A DNA stretch of 54,378 nt, taken from the NCBI RefSeq assembly GCF_021462405.1, contig NZ_JAKEDU010000012.1:1-54378 (forward strand). Reading direction: 5' to 3'. A program made the translations under genes and the position numbers. Of the stretch, positions 43,753 to 52,755 are shown piece after piece; within the stretch, counting starts at the first letter, position 1, and every line of letters begins with the position of its first letter. The notes below the pieces were generated by a model. That model saw only the letters and a list, made by a program, of their open reading frames with translations, did no database searches and was not told the DNA's origin. The DNA is from Thermus tengchongensis (GTDB lineage Bacteria > Deinococcota > Deinococci > Deinococcales > Thermaceae).

Positions 43753-46179
43753 ATGGCAGAGCCAGTCCACGTGGCACTGGCAGCGCTGGTTCACGACGTG
43801 GGCAAGCTCCTCTCCCGCGCCCGCTGGGGGGAGCGGGACGAGGGCATGCCCGACCGCACCCATACCGCCTACACCGCCCTCTTCGTGCGGCAACACGCCG
43901 GGCTCTTCCAGAAGGCGGGCATAGACCCTAAGTGGCTGGAGCGCACGGCCAGCCGCCACCACGAGGGCTGGCGGGACCGCCCCCAGTACCAGCCGCAAAC
44001 CCCCGAGGAGTGGTGCGTGGCCCTGGCGGATACCTACGCCTCCCAGGAGCGGGAAGGGGAGGGCCAGGGGGGAAACGTGCCCGAGGTGCCCCTTTGGCCC
44101 ATCTTCCGCCAGCTTCGGCTTCAGGGGCAGGAGGGGGAAAAGGACCTCGGCCTGAGCCCCGTGCACGCCCTGGGAGAAGGCCTCGTCCCCGGGGCCCCCT
44201 ACCCGGAGGCAAGGCCCAACGTGCGCAAGGAGGTCTACGGAAGGCTCCTGGAGCGCCTCGAGGACCGCCTGCAGGCCCTTTCCCGGCTCCCCTCTCTCAG
44301 CCCCGAAGCCCTCCTCCTCTCCCTGGCCGCCATCTTCCAGGAGGGGCTTGCCCTGGTGCCCGCCGACACCCAGTCGGAGCCCGACGTCTCCCTCTACGAC
44401 CACCTCCGCCTGGCCGCGGCCATCGCCCACGCCCTGTGGCTCTACCACGGGGGAAGCCCCTCGGTGGCCGACCTCAGGCAGGACGGGAACAAGTTCCTCC
44501 TGGTGGTGGGGGACCTGGGGGGCATCCAGGGCCACATCTACCGCATCGCCGGGGCGGAAACGGGGGTGGGGGGCATCGCCAAGCGCCTGCGGGCCCGGAG
44601 CCTCGAGGTGAGCCTGGCCGCGGAGGCCCTGGCCCTGGGGCTTCTCAAAAGGCTGGGCCTCACGCCCCTGAACCGCCTCATGGGGGCCGGGGGCAAGTTC
44701 TACCTGCTCCTGCCCAACACCCAAGAGGCCCAAGAGGCCCTGGAGGAGGCCCGCAAGGCCTGGGGCGAGTGGGCCCTGCGGGGTGGGGGAAGCCTTCTCC
44801 CCCACCTGGCCTACGTGGCCTTCCGGGGCCAGGACTTCCGGGACTTCCCGGACCTCCTCAAGGCGGCCCACCGGGCTTTGGCCCAGGCTAAGCTACGGCC
44901 CTTCCCCCACCTCAGCCGCACGGAAGCCACCTTGCGCCAGGCCCTCCGCCCCTGCGCCGCCTGCGGCCTCAAGCCCGCCCGGGAGGACGCTCCGGGAAGC
45001 CTCTGCCCCGACTGCGAGCGGGAAGCGGAGGTGGGCAGGCTCCTTCCCCGAAGGGACCGGGTGGGCTTCTTCCTCGAGGAAGCCCCCCGCCCCTTCCTGC
45101 AGTTTCCCCCTTTGCGCGTGGCCTTGGGCCAGGGCTTCTTGGAAGGGGCCTGGCACACCTACCGCGCCCGGGCCGACTTCGCCCCCGACGGCGCCTCCTT
45201 TGAGGTGAAGCCCCTCCTGGGCCACCTGCCCACGGTGGCCCACGCCCTGAAGGCCAAGGGCATGGGCCTGGAGGCCTACCGGGCCTGGCTCCAGGAGGAG
45301 GGGCTTTGGGAGGAGGAAGAGGGCTGGGACGAGGACCGCCCCCTCACCTTCGGGGAGCTGGCCGCCCTTTCCGAAGGGGCTCCCTACCTGGGCGGGCTCA
45401 TGCTGGACGCGGACCGCATGGGAGAGGCCTTCGCCACGGGCTTCCGCCGGGAAAGCCGTGACCTGGCCACCCCGAGCCGCATCGCCGCCCTTTCCCGGGC
45501 CTTGGAGTGGTTCTTCAGCGTGGAGGTGCTGGAGCTCCTCCGCAACCCCGCCGCGTATGCCAAGCGCCTGGGCTGGAACGACCGGGAGGCCCGTCAAAAG
45601 GCCCTCCGCTACCCCCTCCTCTACAGCGTCTACTCGGGCGGGGACGACCTCTTCCTCCTGGGGCCGTGGGACGCCCTCTTAGAGTTTGCCCTGGACCTGG
45701 AGAGGCTCTACCGCCTCTACACCCGCCACCCCGCCCTCACCCTCTCGGGGGCTTTCCTCCTTTTCGCCCCCAAGACCCCGGTTTCCCAGATGGCCGAGGC
45801 CCTGCGGGAAGGGGAGAAGCGGGCCAAGGAGGCGGGGCGGGGGCGGCTTTTCCTCTTCGGGCAGGCGGTGGCCTGGGCCGAGCTCCCCGAGCTCCACCGC
45901 TGGAGGGAGGACCTGCGCCGGGACCTGGCGGCGGAGAAGGTGAGCAAGGCCCAGGCCTACCGCTGGCTGGCCCTGTGGCGGGAGTTCTGGGCAGACGGCT
46001 TGGACGAGGGGGAGCGCATGCGCTACAAGCCCCTTCTGGCCTACGCCCTCCGCCGGGTGCGGGAAAAGGACGAAGGGACTTGGAAGCGGTACCTGGAGCT
46101 TTTGGACCACACGCAACCCGCCTGGACCCACCTGCCGGTTTGGATCCAGTGGGCCTTGTACCAGGAAAGGAGGGGGTGA
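43753..46179 (+). CDS. csm1: Type III-A Cas10 (Csm1), HD nuclease and cyclase
   Basis: 808 residues. N-terminal HD domain: [14 protein letters not shown] (H14, D15) with [10 protein letters not shown] further on, giving ssDNA cleavage. Palm 1, then a zinc module [10 protein letters not shown] ... CPDCERE. Palm 2 carries [12 protein letters not shown] (G629-D632), the cyclic oligoadenylate synthase. [13 protein letters not shown] is another metal-binding segment. All motifs are intact, so this is the only functional Cas10 in the window. csm2 starts in its stop codon. Confidence 0.96.
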   Translation: MAEPVHVALAALVHDVGKLLSRARWGERDEGMPDRTHTAYTALFVRQHAGLFQKAGIDPKWLERTASRHHEGWRDRPQYQPQTPEEWCVALADTYASQEREGEGQGGNVPEVPLWPIFRQLRLQGQEGEKDLGLSPVHALGEGLVPGAPYPEARPNVRKEVYGRLLERLEDRLQALSRLPSLSPEALLLSLAAIFQEGLALVPADTQSEPDVSLYDHLRLAAAIAHALWLYHGGSPSVADLRQDGNKFLLVVGDLGGIQGHIYRIAGAETGVGGIAKRLRARSLEVSLAAEALALGLLKRLGLTPLNRLMGAGGKFYLLLPNTQEAQEALEEARKAWGEWALRGGGSLLPHLAYVAFRGQDFRDFPDLLKAAHRALAQAKLRPFPHLSRTEATLRQALRPCAACGLKPAREDAPGSLCPDCEREAEVGRLLPRRDRVGFFLEEAPRPFLQFPPLRVALGQGFLEGAWHTYRARADFAPDGASFEVKPLLGHLPTVAHALKAKGMGLEAYRAWLQEEGLWEEEEGWDEDRPLTFGELAALSEGAPYLGGLMLDADRMGEAFATGFRRESRDLATPSRIAALSRALEWFFSVEVLELLRNPAAYAKRLGWNDREARQKALRYPLLYSVYSGGDDLFLLGPWDALLEFALDLERLYRLYTRHPALTLSGAFLLFAPKTPVSQMAEALREGEKRAKEAGRGRLFLFGQAVAWAELPELHRWREDLRRDLAAEKVSKAQAYRWLALWREFWADGLDEGERMRYKPLLAYALRRVREKDEGTWKRYLELLDHTQPAWTHLPVWIQWALYQERRG

Positions 46180-46583
46180 TGACGGTTTTGGAGTTTTACA
46201 AGGACAGGGAAAAAGGCCTTTTGGACCCAGCGGTCTTCACCAAGGCCAAGAAAGTGGCCGACGAGTTGGTGCAGGAAGGAAAGCTCAAGTCCAGCCAGTT
46301 CCGCAACTACTTCGCCGAGCTCCGGGCCCTGGAGAACCGCTTCCAGAAGGAGCGGAAGGCGGACGAGGCCACGGCCTTCGCCCGGCTTTTGCCCGAGCTG
46401 GAGCTCCTCAAGGCCAAGCTGGCCTACAACACCCGCTCGCAGGGGCCCCTCAAGGAGGCCAAGCGCTTCGTGGAGTTCATGAACGAGGCCCTGGAGGCGG
46501 GCCAGCGGAGCCCCCAGGACTTTGAAGCCATGATGAAGTACGTGGAGGCGGTGCTGGCCTACTTCTACGCCTCGGGGAAGTGA
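46179..46583 (+). CDS. csm2: Type III-A small subunit Csm2
   Basis: 134 residues from the ATG in TGATG at 46179: [20 protein letters not shown], then a lysine-rich helical protein (KLKSSQFRNYFAELRALENRF) typical of Csm2. Forms the inner filament along the target RNA. Confidence 0.92.
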   Translation: MTVLEFYKDREKGLLDPAVFTKAKKVADELVQEGKLKSSQFRNYFAELRALENRFQKERKADEATAFARLLPELELLKAKLAYNTRSQGPLKEAKRFVEFMNEALEAGQRSPQDFEAMMKYVEAVLAYFYASGK

Positions 46584-46584
46584 G

Positions 46585-47325
46585 GTGGTGGACGTGCAGC
46601 TCAGGAAGGTGATCCGCATCCGCGCCCTGCTCTTGGCCAAGACCGGGCTCCGGATCGGCATGAGCCGGGACCAGATGGCCATCGGCGACCTGGACAACCC
46701 CGTGATCCGCAACCCCCTCACCGACGAGCCCTACATCCCGGGCTCCAGCCTGAAGGGGAAGCTCCGCTACCTCCTGGAGTGGAGCCTGGGCGGGGACTAC
46801 ATCCTGAAGGCCAAGGAGAGGCACGTGTACGCCTCCCCTGACCCCCAGGACCCCGTGGCCCGCATCTTTGGCCTAGCCCCGGAAAATGACTCCAAGAGCC
46901 TCGAGGTGGCCCGCCAGCGGGGGCCCACCCGCCTCCTGGTGCGGGACGCCTACCTCACCCCGGACTCCAAGGAGGAGCTGGAGCGCACCATCGCCCGGGG
47001 CGGGTACCTCACGGAGATCAAGCAGGAGGTCTTCATCCCCCGCCTGGGGGGAAACGCCAACCCCCGCACCACGGAACGGGTGCCCGCAGGCGCCCGCTTC
47101 CAGGTGGAGATGGTCTACCGGGTGCTGGACGACTTGGACGAGGCGTATTTCGGGAAGTACCTCATGCGGGCCCTGGAGCTCCTGGAGCTGGACGGCCTGG
47201 GCGGGCACATCTCCCGGGGGTACGGGCAGGTTTACTTCCTCCACCCGGGCAAGCCCCTGGAGGCGCAGGAGGGCCTGGACCTGAAGGAGCGGCTGGAGAT
47301 CCAGGAGGTTGCCCTCGCGGGGTAG
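46585..47325 (+). CDS. csm3: Type III-A backbone protein Csm3 (target-RNA slicer)
   Basis: 246 residues, GTG start. AIGDLDNPVIRNPLTDEPYI contains the catalytic Asp, followed by PGSSLKGKLRYLLEW (RAMP loop), TEIKQEVFIPRLGGNANPRT and the glycine-rich LGGHISRGYGQVYF. Several copies form the backbone and cut RNA at six-base steps. Confidence 0.95.
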   Translation: MVDVQLRKVIRIRALLLAKTGLRIGMSRDQMAIGDLDNPVIRNPLTDEPYIPGSSLKGKLRYLLEWSLGGDYILKAKERHVYASPDPQDPVARIFGLAPENDSKSLEVARQRGPTRLLVRDAYLTPDSKEELERTIARGGYLTEIKQEVFIPRLGGNANPRTTERVPAGARFQVEMVYRVLDDLDEAYFGKYLMRALELLELDGLGGHISRGYGQVYFLHPGKPLEAQEGLDLKERLEIQEVALAG

Positions 47326-47329
47326 GGCC

Positions 47330-48199
47330 ATGCGGGCCACCGCCTACTACTTGCGCTTCCGCGGCCCCGTGCGGGAGCTTCCCAGGGCCACCACCCTCCT
47401 GGGCCACCTCCTTTGGTGGTACCGCTACACCCACGGCAAAGAGGCCCTGGAAGGGCTTCTGGAAAGGCTTCCCGGTACGGGCTTCCGCCTCTCCAGCGCC
47501 TTCCCGGAGGGCTGGCTCCCCAGGCCCAAGCTCCCGCCCATCCAGGTGGAGGAAACCGCCTTGCGCAAGCGCCTGAAGGCCCTGACCCTTCTGAGCTTCG
47601 CCACCTTCCAGCAGGTGGCGGAACGGGGGGAGGAAGCCCTCCTCGAGGCCCCCGAGGTGGAGGGAAAGCTCGCCCCGCCTGCCCCCCGCCGCCTGCGCCG
47701 GGCCCGGGTGGGCATCGACCGGGCCACGGGCGGGGCCCGCCAGGGGATCCTCTTTACCCAGGACCTCCTCTTCCCCACCGGGCGGTATGCGGTCTACGCC
47801 CTGGGAGAACCCCCTTTTGACCTGCGTGAGGGCCTGCGGTTCGTGGGGGAGATGGGCTACGGGGGCCTGGCCAGCGTGGGGGCGGGCTGGTTCCAGGTGG
47901 AGGAGGAGGCCCCCCTGGACCTGCCCGAGGCCAAAGCGCCCACCGCCTACGCCACCCTTTCCCCTGGCCCCCTCGAGGGGGCCCTCTTCTACGAGGCCGA
48001 GCCCTACTGGGGTCGCCTGGGCGGGGGGTACGTGGGGGCCCGGCCCTTCAAGCGCCCTTACCTCAGGGCCAAGGAGGGTAGCGTCTACCGGGAACCGGAT
48101 GGGTATCTCCTCCTGGACGTGACCCCCTCGGAGCCCCCGGAAGGGGGCGTGAGGGTGTGGGAAGCCCTGCAGGTCTTTCCCTTGGGGGTGAAGGTATGA
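47330..48199 (+). CDS. csm4: Type III-A RAMP protein Csm4
   Basis: 289 residues from the ATG at 47330 (MRATAYYLRFRGPVRELPRA), preceded by GGTAGGG. FAT-type segment TLLSFATFQQVAERG, AGGARQGILFTQDLLFPTGRY and GEMGYGGLASVGAGWFQVE (glycine-rich loop). Anchors the crRNA 5' tag with Csm1. Confidence 0.92.
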   Translation: MRATAYYLRFRGPVRELPRATTLLGHLLWWYRYTHGKEALEGLLERLPGTGFRLSSAFPEGWLPRPKLPPIQVEETALRKRLKALTLLSFATFQQVAERGEEALLEAPEVEGKLAPPAPRRLRRARVGIDRATGGARQGILFTQDLLFPTGRYAVYALGEPPFDLREGLRFVGEMGYGGLASVGAGWFQVEEEAPLDLPEAKAPTAYATLSPGPLEGALFYEAEPYWGRLGGGYVGARPFKRPYLRAKEGSVYREPDGYLLLDVTPSEPPEGGVRVWEALQVFPLGVKV

Positions 48200-49326
48200 G
48201 CTTCCTGGAAACCTACGCCCTGGAGCTGGAGCTCCTCTCCCCCGTCCACGTGGGCACGGGGGAAGCCTACCCCGCCTACGCCTACGTGCCCGACTTTGCC
48301 AAGAAGCAGGTCCACCTCCTGGACCCCTCCGCCCTGCTCCTCGCCCTCTCCCAGGAGCGGCGGAAGGCCTTTCTGCAGAAGGTGGCCGAGGGCCCCAAAG
48401 GGGCGCAGGAGGTTCTGCGGAGCCTCTACCAGGAGGGGCAGGTGCCCCAGGAGGCCGTGGTCCGCACCCTCCCGGCCAGCACGGCCTTCTTGCTTGCGGT
48501 GAAGGAAGCTACCTCCGAAGCCCAGTTGGAGTACCGCCCTCTCCCCTACTCCCCCCAAGGCCCCTACCTGCCGGGGTCTAGCGTCAAAGGCGCCCTGCGC
48601 ACCGCATGGCTTTTCTGGCGCCTTTTACAGAGAGGGGAGGACCTGGTGTTCCAAAGGGGTATGTGGCAGTTCCGCAGGTCCCTGGAGGAGGTTCGCATAA
48701 GGCCGCCGAGGGTGCCCGATGTCCCCCAGAACCAAGACTTTGAGGGGGTAGTGCTGGGCTATGCCTCCTGGCGCGAGGACAGGCGAAGGTACCGCCTGGA
48801 CCTCTACCGCGACCCCTTCCGCGCGGTGCGGCTCACGGACTCGGGGCCCAAGGAGAGTTCTCTAGAGCGCATCGGGGTGTTCCACTCCAAAGGCCAGATG
48901 GAGGGCGTCCCCATTCTGGCAGAAACCCTTCCCAAGGGAAGCCGCTTCCGCCTCCTCTTCCGCTACCACGGGGGCCTGGCCCGGCACAAGGGGGTGGCGG
49001 GGGCGGTGCCGCCCCAAGAGCTCAAGAAGGCCCTCCGGGAGTACTACGGAAAGGTGGCGGAACGCGAGAGGAAGCGGGCAGAGTACCACGGCCTGGAAAA
49101 GGCCCTCGAGGTCTACCGGGAGCTGGAAGAGAGGCTAAAGGACAAGGAGGTCTTCCCCATCCGGGTGGGCTTCGGCTCGGGCAGGCTCAGCCTCCGACTG
49201 GCCCTCCTCCTCCCTGAGGATCACCCGGAGGCCCAGGAGCCCAAGACCCGCAAGACCGCGGGGGCCAAAGACCCCAAGGACGGCTACCCCTTGGGCTGGG
49301 CGGTGGGACGGCTTGTGCCCCTATGA
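48196..49326 (+). CDS. csm5: Type III-A RAMP protein Csm5
   Basis: 376 residues from the ATG overlapping the csm4 stop. MSFLETYALELELLSPVHVG (RAMP start), GPYLPGSSVKGALRTAWLF (RAMP loop) and FPIRVGFGSGRLSLRLALLL near the end. Caps the complex at the crRNA 3' end. Confidence 0.92.
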   Translation: MSFLETYALELELLSPVHVGTGEAYPAYAYVPDFAKKQVHLLDPSALLLALSQERRKAFLQKVAEGPKGAQEVLRSLYQEGQVPQEAVVRTLPASTAFLLAVKEATSEAQLEYRPLPYSPQGPYLPGSSVKGALRTAWLFWRLLQRGEDLVFQRGMWQFRRSLEEVRIRPPRVPDVPQNQDFEGVVLGYASWREDRRRYRLDLYRDPFRAVRLTDSGPKESSLERIGVFHSKGQMEGVPILAETLPKGSRFRLLFRYHGGLARHKGVAGAVPPQELKKALREYYGKVAERERKRAEYHGLEKALEVYRELEERLKDKEVFPIRVGFGSGRLSLRLALLLPEDHPEAQEPKTRKTAGAKDPKDGYPLGWAVGRLVPL

Positions 49327-49338
49327 AGGGGGCAAGGC

Positions 49339-49416
49339 ATGGAGAAGCTGATCCTTTCCTTTCTCGGTATCGGCAACTACCAGGAGGAAGCTCACAAAGC
49401 AGGCGGAGGAAGCTGA
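49339..49416 (+). pseudogene. N-terminal remnant of a TM1812-type CARF gene
   Basis: 25 codons right after csm5: MEKLILSFLGIGNYQEEAHK then AGGGS and TGA. The LxSFLGxGNY opening is the first strand and loop of TM1812-like CARF proteins. The remainder of the gene is absent. It indicates that a CARF effector once followed csm5. Confidence 0.45.
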
Positions 49417-49434
49417 GCCTGGAGAAGCGCTAGC

Positions 49435-49575
49435 AGTCCCAGTCAGAGCGCACCAGACCGCGGCCCCCCGCCGCGGCAAAGGCCTTCCGCCCCATTCCGG
49501 TACGCCCGTGCCTGGGCCTGGAAGGGGCGCTCAGGCGCTAGAGGGGTGAACCACACGTTCGGGTCAAGAAGGTCG
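49435..49575 (-). pseudogene. Possible PIN-domain (VapC) remnant
   Basis: Minus strand reads YSDLLDPNVWFTPLAPERPF then QAQARAYRNG, resembling the first helix of VapC toxins (LLDxNVW). The frame soon runs into AAGGRGLVRSDWDC of another frame. Short, frameshifted, directly after the cas2 stop. Tentative. Confidence 0.35.
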
Positions 49576-49845
49576 CTATACCACGGTGAAGCCCGCATCC
49601 CCGTACACAGGCCCCACCCCCAGCACCTGGACTTCTCCCTGGACCCCATAGATGCGCAGGGCATCCTGGGAGAGGTCCAGGAGCCTCCGGGCCCGGGCCT
49701 TGAGGTCTTCCAGAAGCCCTTCGTCCAGGTAGCACTCAAACACAGAAAGCTGGACCCGCTCCCCGTAGCTTTTCAAAAGGTTTGCCAGCTTTATCCGCCG
49801 GGTGTCGTCGGGGATGTCATAGGCGATGGTGTAAAGGCGCTTCAT
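49576..49845 (-). CDS. cas2: CRISPR-associated Cas2 of the Csm cassette
   Basis: 89 residues from the ATG at 49845: MKRLYTIAYDIPDDTRRIKL, ANLLKSYGERVQLSVFECYL. Conserved Asp in YDIPDD. Intact although the matching cas1 copies in this cassette are destroyed. It might work with the RT-linked Cas1 or be left over. Runs opposite to the csm genes. Confidence 0.93.
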   Translation of the reverse strand: MKRLYTIAYDIPDDTRRIKLANLLKSYGERVQLSVFECYLDEGLLEDLKARARRLLDLSQDALRIYGVQGEVQVLGVGPVYGDAGFTVV

Positions 49846-49868
49846 GGCTTGAGGATACACGCTCCGCT

Positions 49869-51077
49869 TCAGGCCCAGAGGTATCCCAGGGGCAGGGCGA
49901 AGAGCCGCTCCCCGAAGGGCAGGGCCCGTTCCCCCGGGTGCAGGATGGCCCCCAGGAGAAACTTCTCCCCCAGCCGCTCCCTCAACCGGGCCAGGGGGGC
50001 GAAATCCCTGGAGCCCAGGGTGGCCCCGGCCTTGACCTCGAGGCCCACCACCCCCCCGGGAAACTCCAGCAGGAGGTCCGCCTCCAAGCCCCCCGCCTCC
50101 CGGTAGTGGTAGGCCCGGAAGTCCTCCCGGGCCGCCTGCAGGCGCAGGACCTCCCCCACCACAAAACCCTCCAGGAGGTGCCCCCAAAGACGGCCCTCCA
50201 GGGGCACGGCGGGGTGGCCCAGCAGGTGGGCGGCCAGGCCGCTATCCGTCAGGTAGACCTTGGGGGACTTGAGGAGGCGCTTGCCCAGGTGGCCGCTCCA
50301 GGGAGGTAGCTCCGCCACCAGGTACAAGGCCTGCAGAAGGCGCAAGTAGCGCCTCAAGGTGGCCTGGGGGATGCCCACCTCCCGGGCCAGCTCCGAGGCG
50401 TTCAGGAGACCCCCTTGTCGGGCGGCCAGCACCGCCAGGAGGTGGGGGAGCTGGTGGAGCCGTTCTATCTGGGCCAGCTCGCGCACGTCCCGGCTCAGGA
50501 GGGTGTCCAGGTAGGCCCGGAACCATTCCCGGAGCTCCGGCCCCAGGGCCGCCCCCGGAAACCCACCCCGCAGGACCCGGGCCCGCAGGTCGCCAAGGGG
50601 GGGCGGGGGTGGGAGGGGCTCCCCTCTGGCCAGAAGGAGGAGCAGGTCGGGGAAGCTCCCCTTTCCCCCCTCCAGCTCCGCCTGGCTCAAGGGCAGAAGC
50701 CGCGCCACCGCCATGCGCCCCGGCAGGGCGTCGGCCACCTGGGGCAGGAGGAGGACGTTGGCCGAGCCGGTGAGGAGGAAGGCCCCCGGCCTCCTCTCCC
50801 GATCCACCCGGAGCTTCAGGGGCAGGAAGATCTCGGGGGCGCGCTGCACCTCGTCCAGGACGGTGGGAACGGGCAGGGCCCCCACGTAGCCCCTGGGGTC
50901 GGTGCGGGCGGCGGCCAGCTCCGTGGGGTCGTCCAGGGTGCGGTAGGCCAGGCCCAGCTCCCCGGCCAGCTTCAGGGCCAGGGTGGTCTTGCCCGCCTGC
51001 CGGGGGCCGGCCAGGAAGACCACGGGAAAGAGGGTCAGGAGCAGCTGGAGGCGGTCCTCGAGGAGCCGTGGGAGCAT
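49869..51077 (-). CDS. AAA ATPase with DUF4143
   Basis: 402 residues. Walker A FLAGPRQAGKTTLALKLA, Walker B VPTVLDEVQRAP, sensor FLLTGSANVLLLPQ. A winged-helix segment LNASELAREVGIPQATLRRYL is followed by the DUF4143 nuclease-like fold ending ADLLLEFPGGVVGLEVKAG (E-x-K). Widespread mobile ATPases of unknown role, not a recognised cas gene. It sits between cas2 and the trailer of array B. Confidence 0.85.
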   Translation of the reverse strand: MLPRLLEDRLQLLLTLFPVVFLAGPRQAGKTTLALKLAGELGLAYRTLDDPTELAAARTDPRGYVGALPVPTVLDEVQRAPEIFLPLKLRVDRERRPGAFLLTGSANVLLLPQVADALPGRMAVARLLPLSQAELEGGKGSFPDLLLLLARGEPLPPPPPLGDLRARVLRGGFPGAALGPELREWFRAYLDTLLSRDVRELAQIERLHQLPHLLAVLAARQGGLLNASELAREVGIPQATLRRYLRLLQALYLVAELPPWSGHLGKRLLKSPKVYLTDSGLAAHLLGHPAVPLEGRLWGHLLEGFVVGEVLRLQAAREDFRAYHYREAGGLEADLLLEFPGGVVGLEVKAGATLGSRDFAPLARLRERLGEKFLLGAILHPGERALPFGERLFALPLGYLWA

Positions 51078-51161
51078 GGGTAAAGCTTACCACGAAATGA
51101 GAGATATACCTTCATTGAATGACCAAATTTCACGACTTGCCTTCCTGCCCGCCCAGAAAGC

Positions 51162-52278
51162 GAGGCGATCCCCTTACGGGGCTAAACCTCGTGCAACTTG
51201 AGGTTGAGGTTGAGGTTGAGGTTGAAGGGAGGAGGAAAGGGGCTGTCGCAATCCCCTTACGGGGCTAAACCTCGTGCAACTTGAGGGCGCAGCCCCTAGG
51301 GGGCCACAAACCGGGGATTAGGGGTCGCAATCCCCTTACGGGGCTAAACCTCGTGCAACTTGAGGGCGCAGCCCCTAGGGGGCCACAAACCGGGGATTAG
51401 GGGTCGCAATCCCCTTACGGGGCTAAACCTCGTGCAACTTGAGGGCGCAGCCCCTAGGGGGCCACAAACCGGGGATTAGGGGTCGCAATCCCCTTACGGG
51501 GCTAAACCTCGTGCAACTTGAGGGCGCAGCCCCTAGGGGGCCACAAACCGGGGATTAGGGGTCGCAATCCCCTTACGGGGCTAAACCTCGTGCAACAGAA
51601 GATCGCGTGGGCTGCAGTCCGCGCGGTTGGTGAGGTCGCAATCCCCTTACGGGGCTAAACCTCGTGCAACAGGCCCGCAAGAAGGGAACCTTCGGGGTGT
51701 GGGTACGCAAGTCGCAATCCCCTTACGGGGCTAAACCTCATGCAACCCCGAGGTATGCGCCGCCGCCTTGGAGAAGCAGTATAAGTCGCAATCCCCTTAC
51801 GGGGCTAAACCTCGTGCAACAAGCGGGCTAAGGCTACTGAGCCCCAGGAGTCTGACCAGGTCGCAATCCCCTTACGGGGCTAAACCTCGTGCAACAGAAG
51901 ATGAGCGAAGTGCTTGCTAATCGCGCAGATAGTGGTCGCAATCCCCTTACGGGGCTAAACCTCGTGCAACCTGTAGTGCTCAAGGCTCTTGGCGGCAAGG
52001 AGGTTATCCAGTCGCAATCCCCTTACGGGGCTAAACCTCGTGCAACCAGAAAGAGTACGGTATGGACGGACGCGGCGGCAAGGAGGGTCGCAATCCCCTT
52101 ACGGGGCTAAACCTCGTGCAACATATGGGTACGGGTAATCCGTACCCGCTATGGGGTGTCCATTGAGTCGCAATCCCCTTACGGGGCTAAACCTCGTGCA
52201 ACTAGGCGCAACGCTGATTATTTCAGGTGCTTTAGGCCACCTGTCGCAATCCCCTTACGGGGCTAAACCTCGTGCAAC
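51162..52278 (-). CRISPR. CRISPR array B, 15 repeats, 14 spacers, leader on the right
   Basis: Same 36-base repeat as array A, in the opposite direction. Starts on the + strand: 51162 (degenerate), 51245, 51324, 51403, 51482, 51561, 51635, 51711, 51785, 51860, 51935, 52011, 52087, 52167, 52243. The degenerate repeat at 51162 marks the trailer. The four spacers 51281-51323, 51360-51402, 51439-51481 and 51518-51560 are identical. Repeat 51711 has one change (CTCATGCAAC). The most distal spacer contains five TTGAGG-like hexamers. Confidence 0.98.
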
Positions 52279-52633
52279 GGGTACCCCCTCTGCGCATCGT
52301 CCAGGAGCGGGCTCCCGAGGGGGGTATTTGTGAGAAGCATGAAGCTTGGAATATGCGAGGGGCGAATAACGGGGGTTTTTGAGGGTTTACGCCCTTGGGA
52401 AGCCACAGGAGAAGGGGGCGATGAAAGGGAGAAAACGCATATTCGCGTGCAGGACGGAGGAAGCTAGCTTTCAAGATGCCCGTCCGGGGTTCCGGACAGG
52501 TGCATTATACCAAATAGGGGCTGTAATGTACCGAGTCTAGGTTTTGCCCCAAACCTCTGCGCTCAAGGATACTTCGCTTGGTTGAAGCTTAGGACGCACC
52601 TTCGCCCCGCAACAAAGCACACTTCTATAGCGG
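52279..52633 (-). promoter_or_regulatory. Leader and promoter of array B
   Basis: Inverted copy of the array A leader, with the same TATAAT -10 (complement at 52504-52509) and the same GTCCGG/CCGGAC hairpin. Gene-free apart from the cas1 end beyond it. Confidence 0.75.
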
Positions 52634-52755
52634 CTATCGTTGGCGCAAGTAAAAGGGCGTGTACCTCTCCCGGCCCAGGATGGCCGCCTTGAGGCGGTGG
52701 GCCTGGACCTCTATGAGCTCTTGGTAAGGCTTGCGGAAGCCCAGGGGGTGGGTGG
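52279..52755 (-). repeat. Right arm of the inverted repeat flanking the Csm cassette
   Basis: Complement of 41815-42293 with scattered differences (for example ACGCGAATATGCG against ACGCGAGTATGCG). About 10 kb separates the arms, with csm1-5, cas2, the ATPase and both arrays between them. Confidence 0.85.

Noticed and set aside
43456-44871. 471-codon minus-strand frame across the end of array A and csm1
   Set aside because: It translates CRISPR repeats and the antisense of the HD domain; not a gene.
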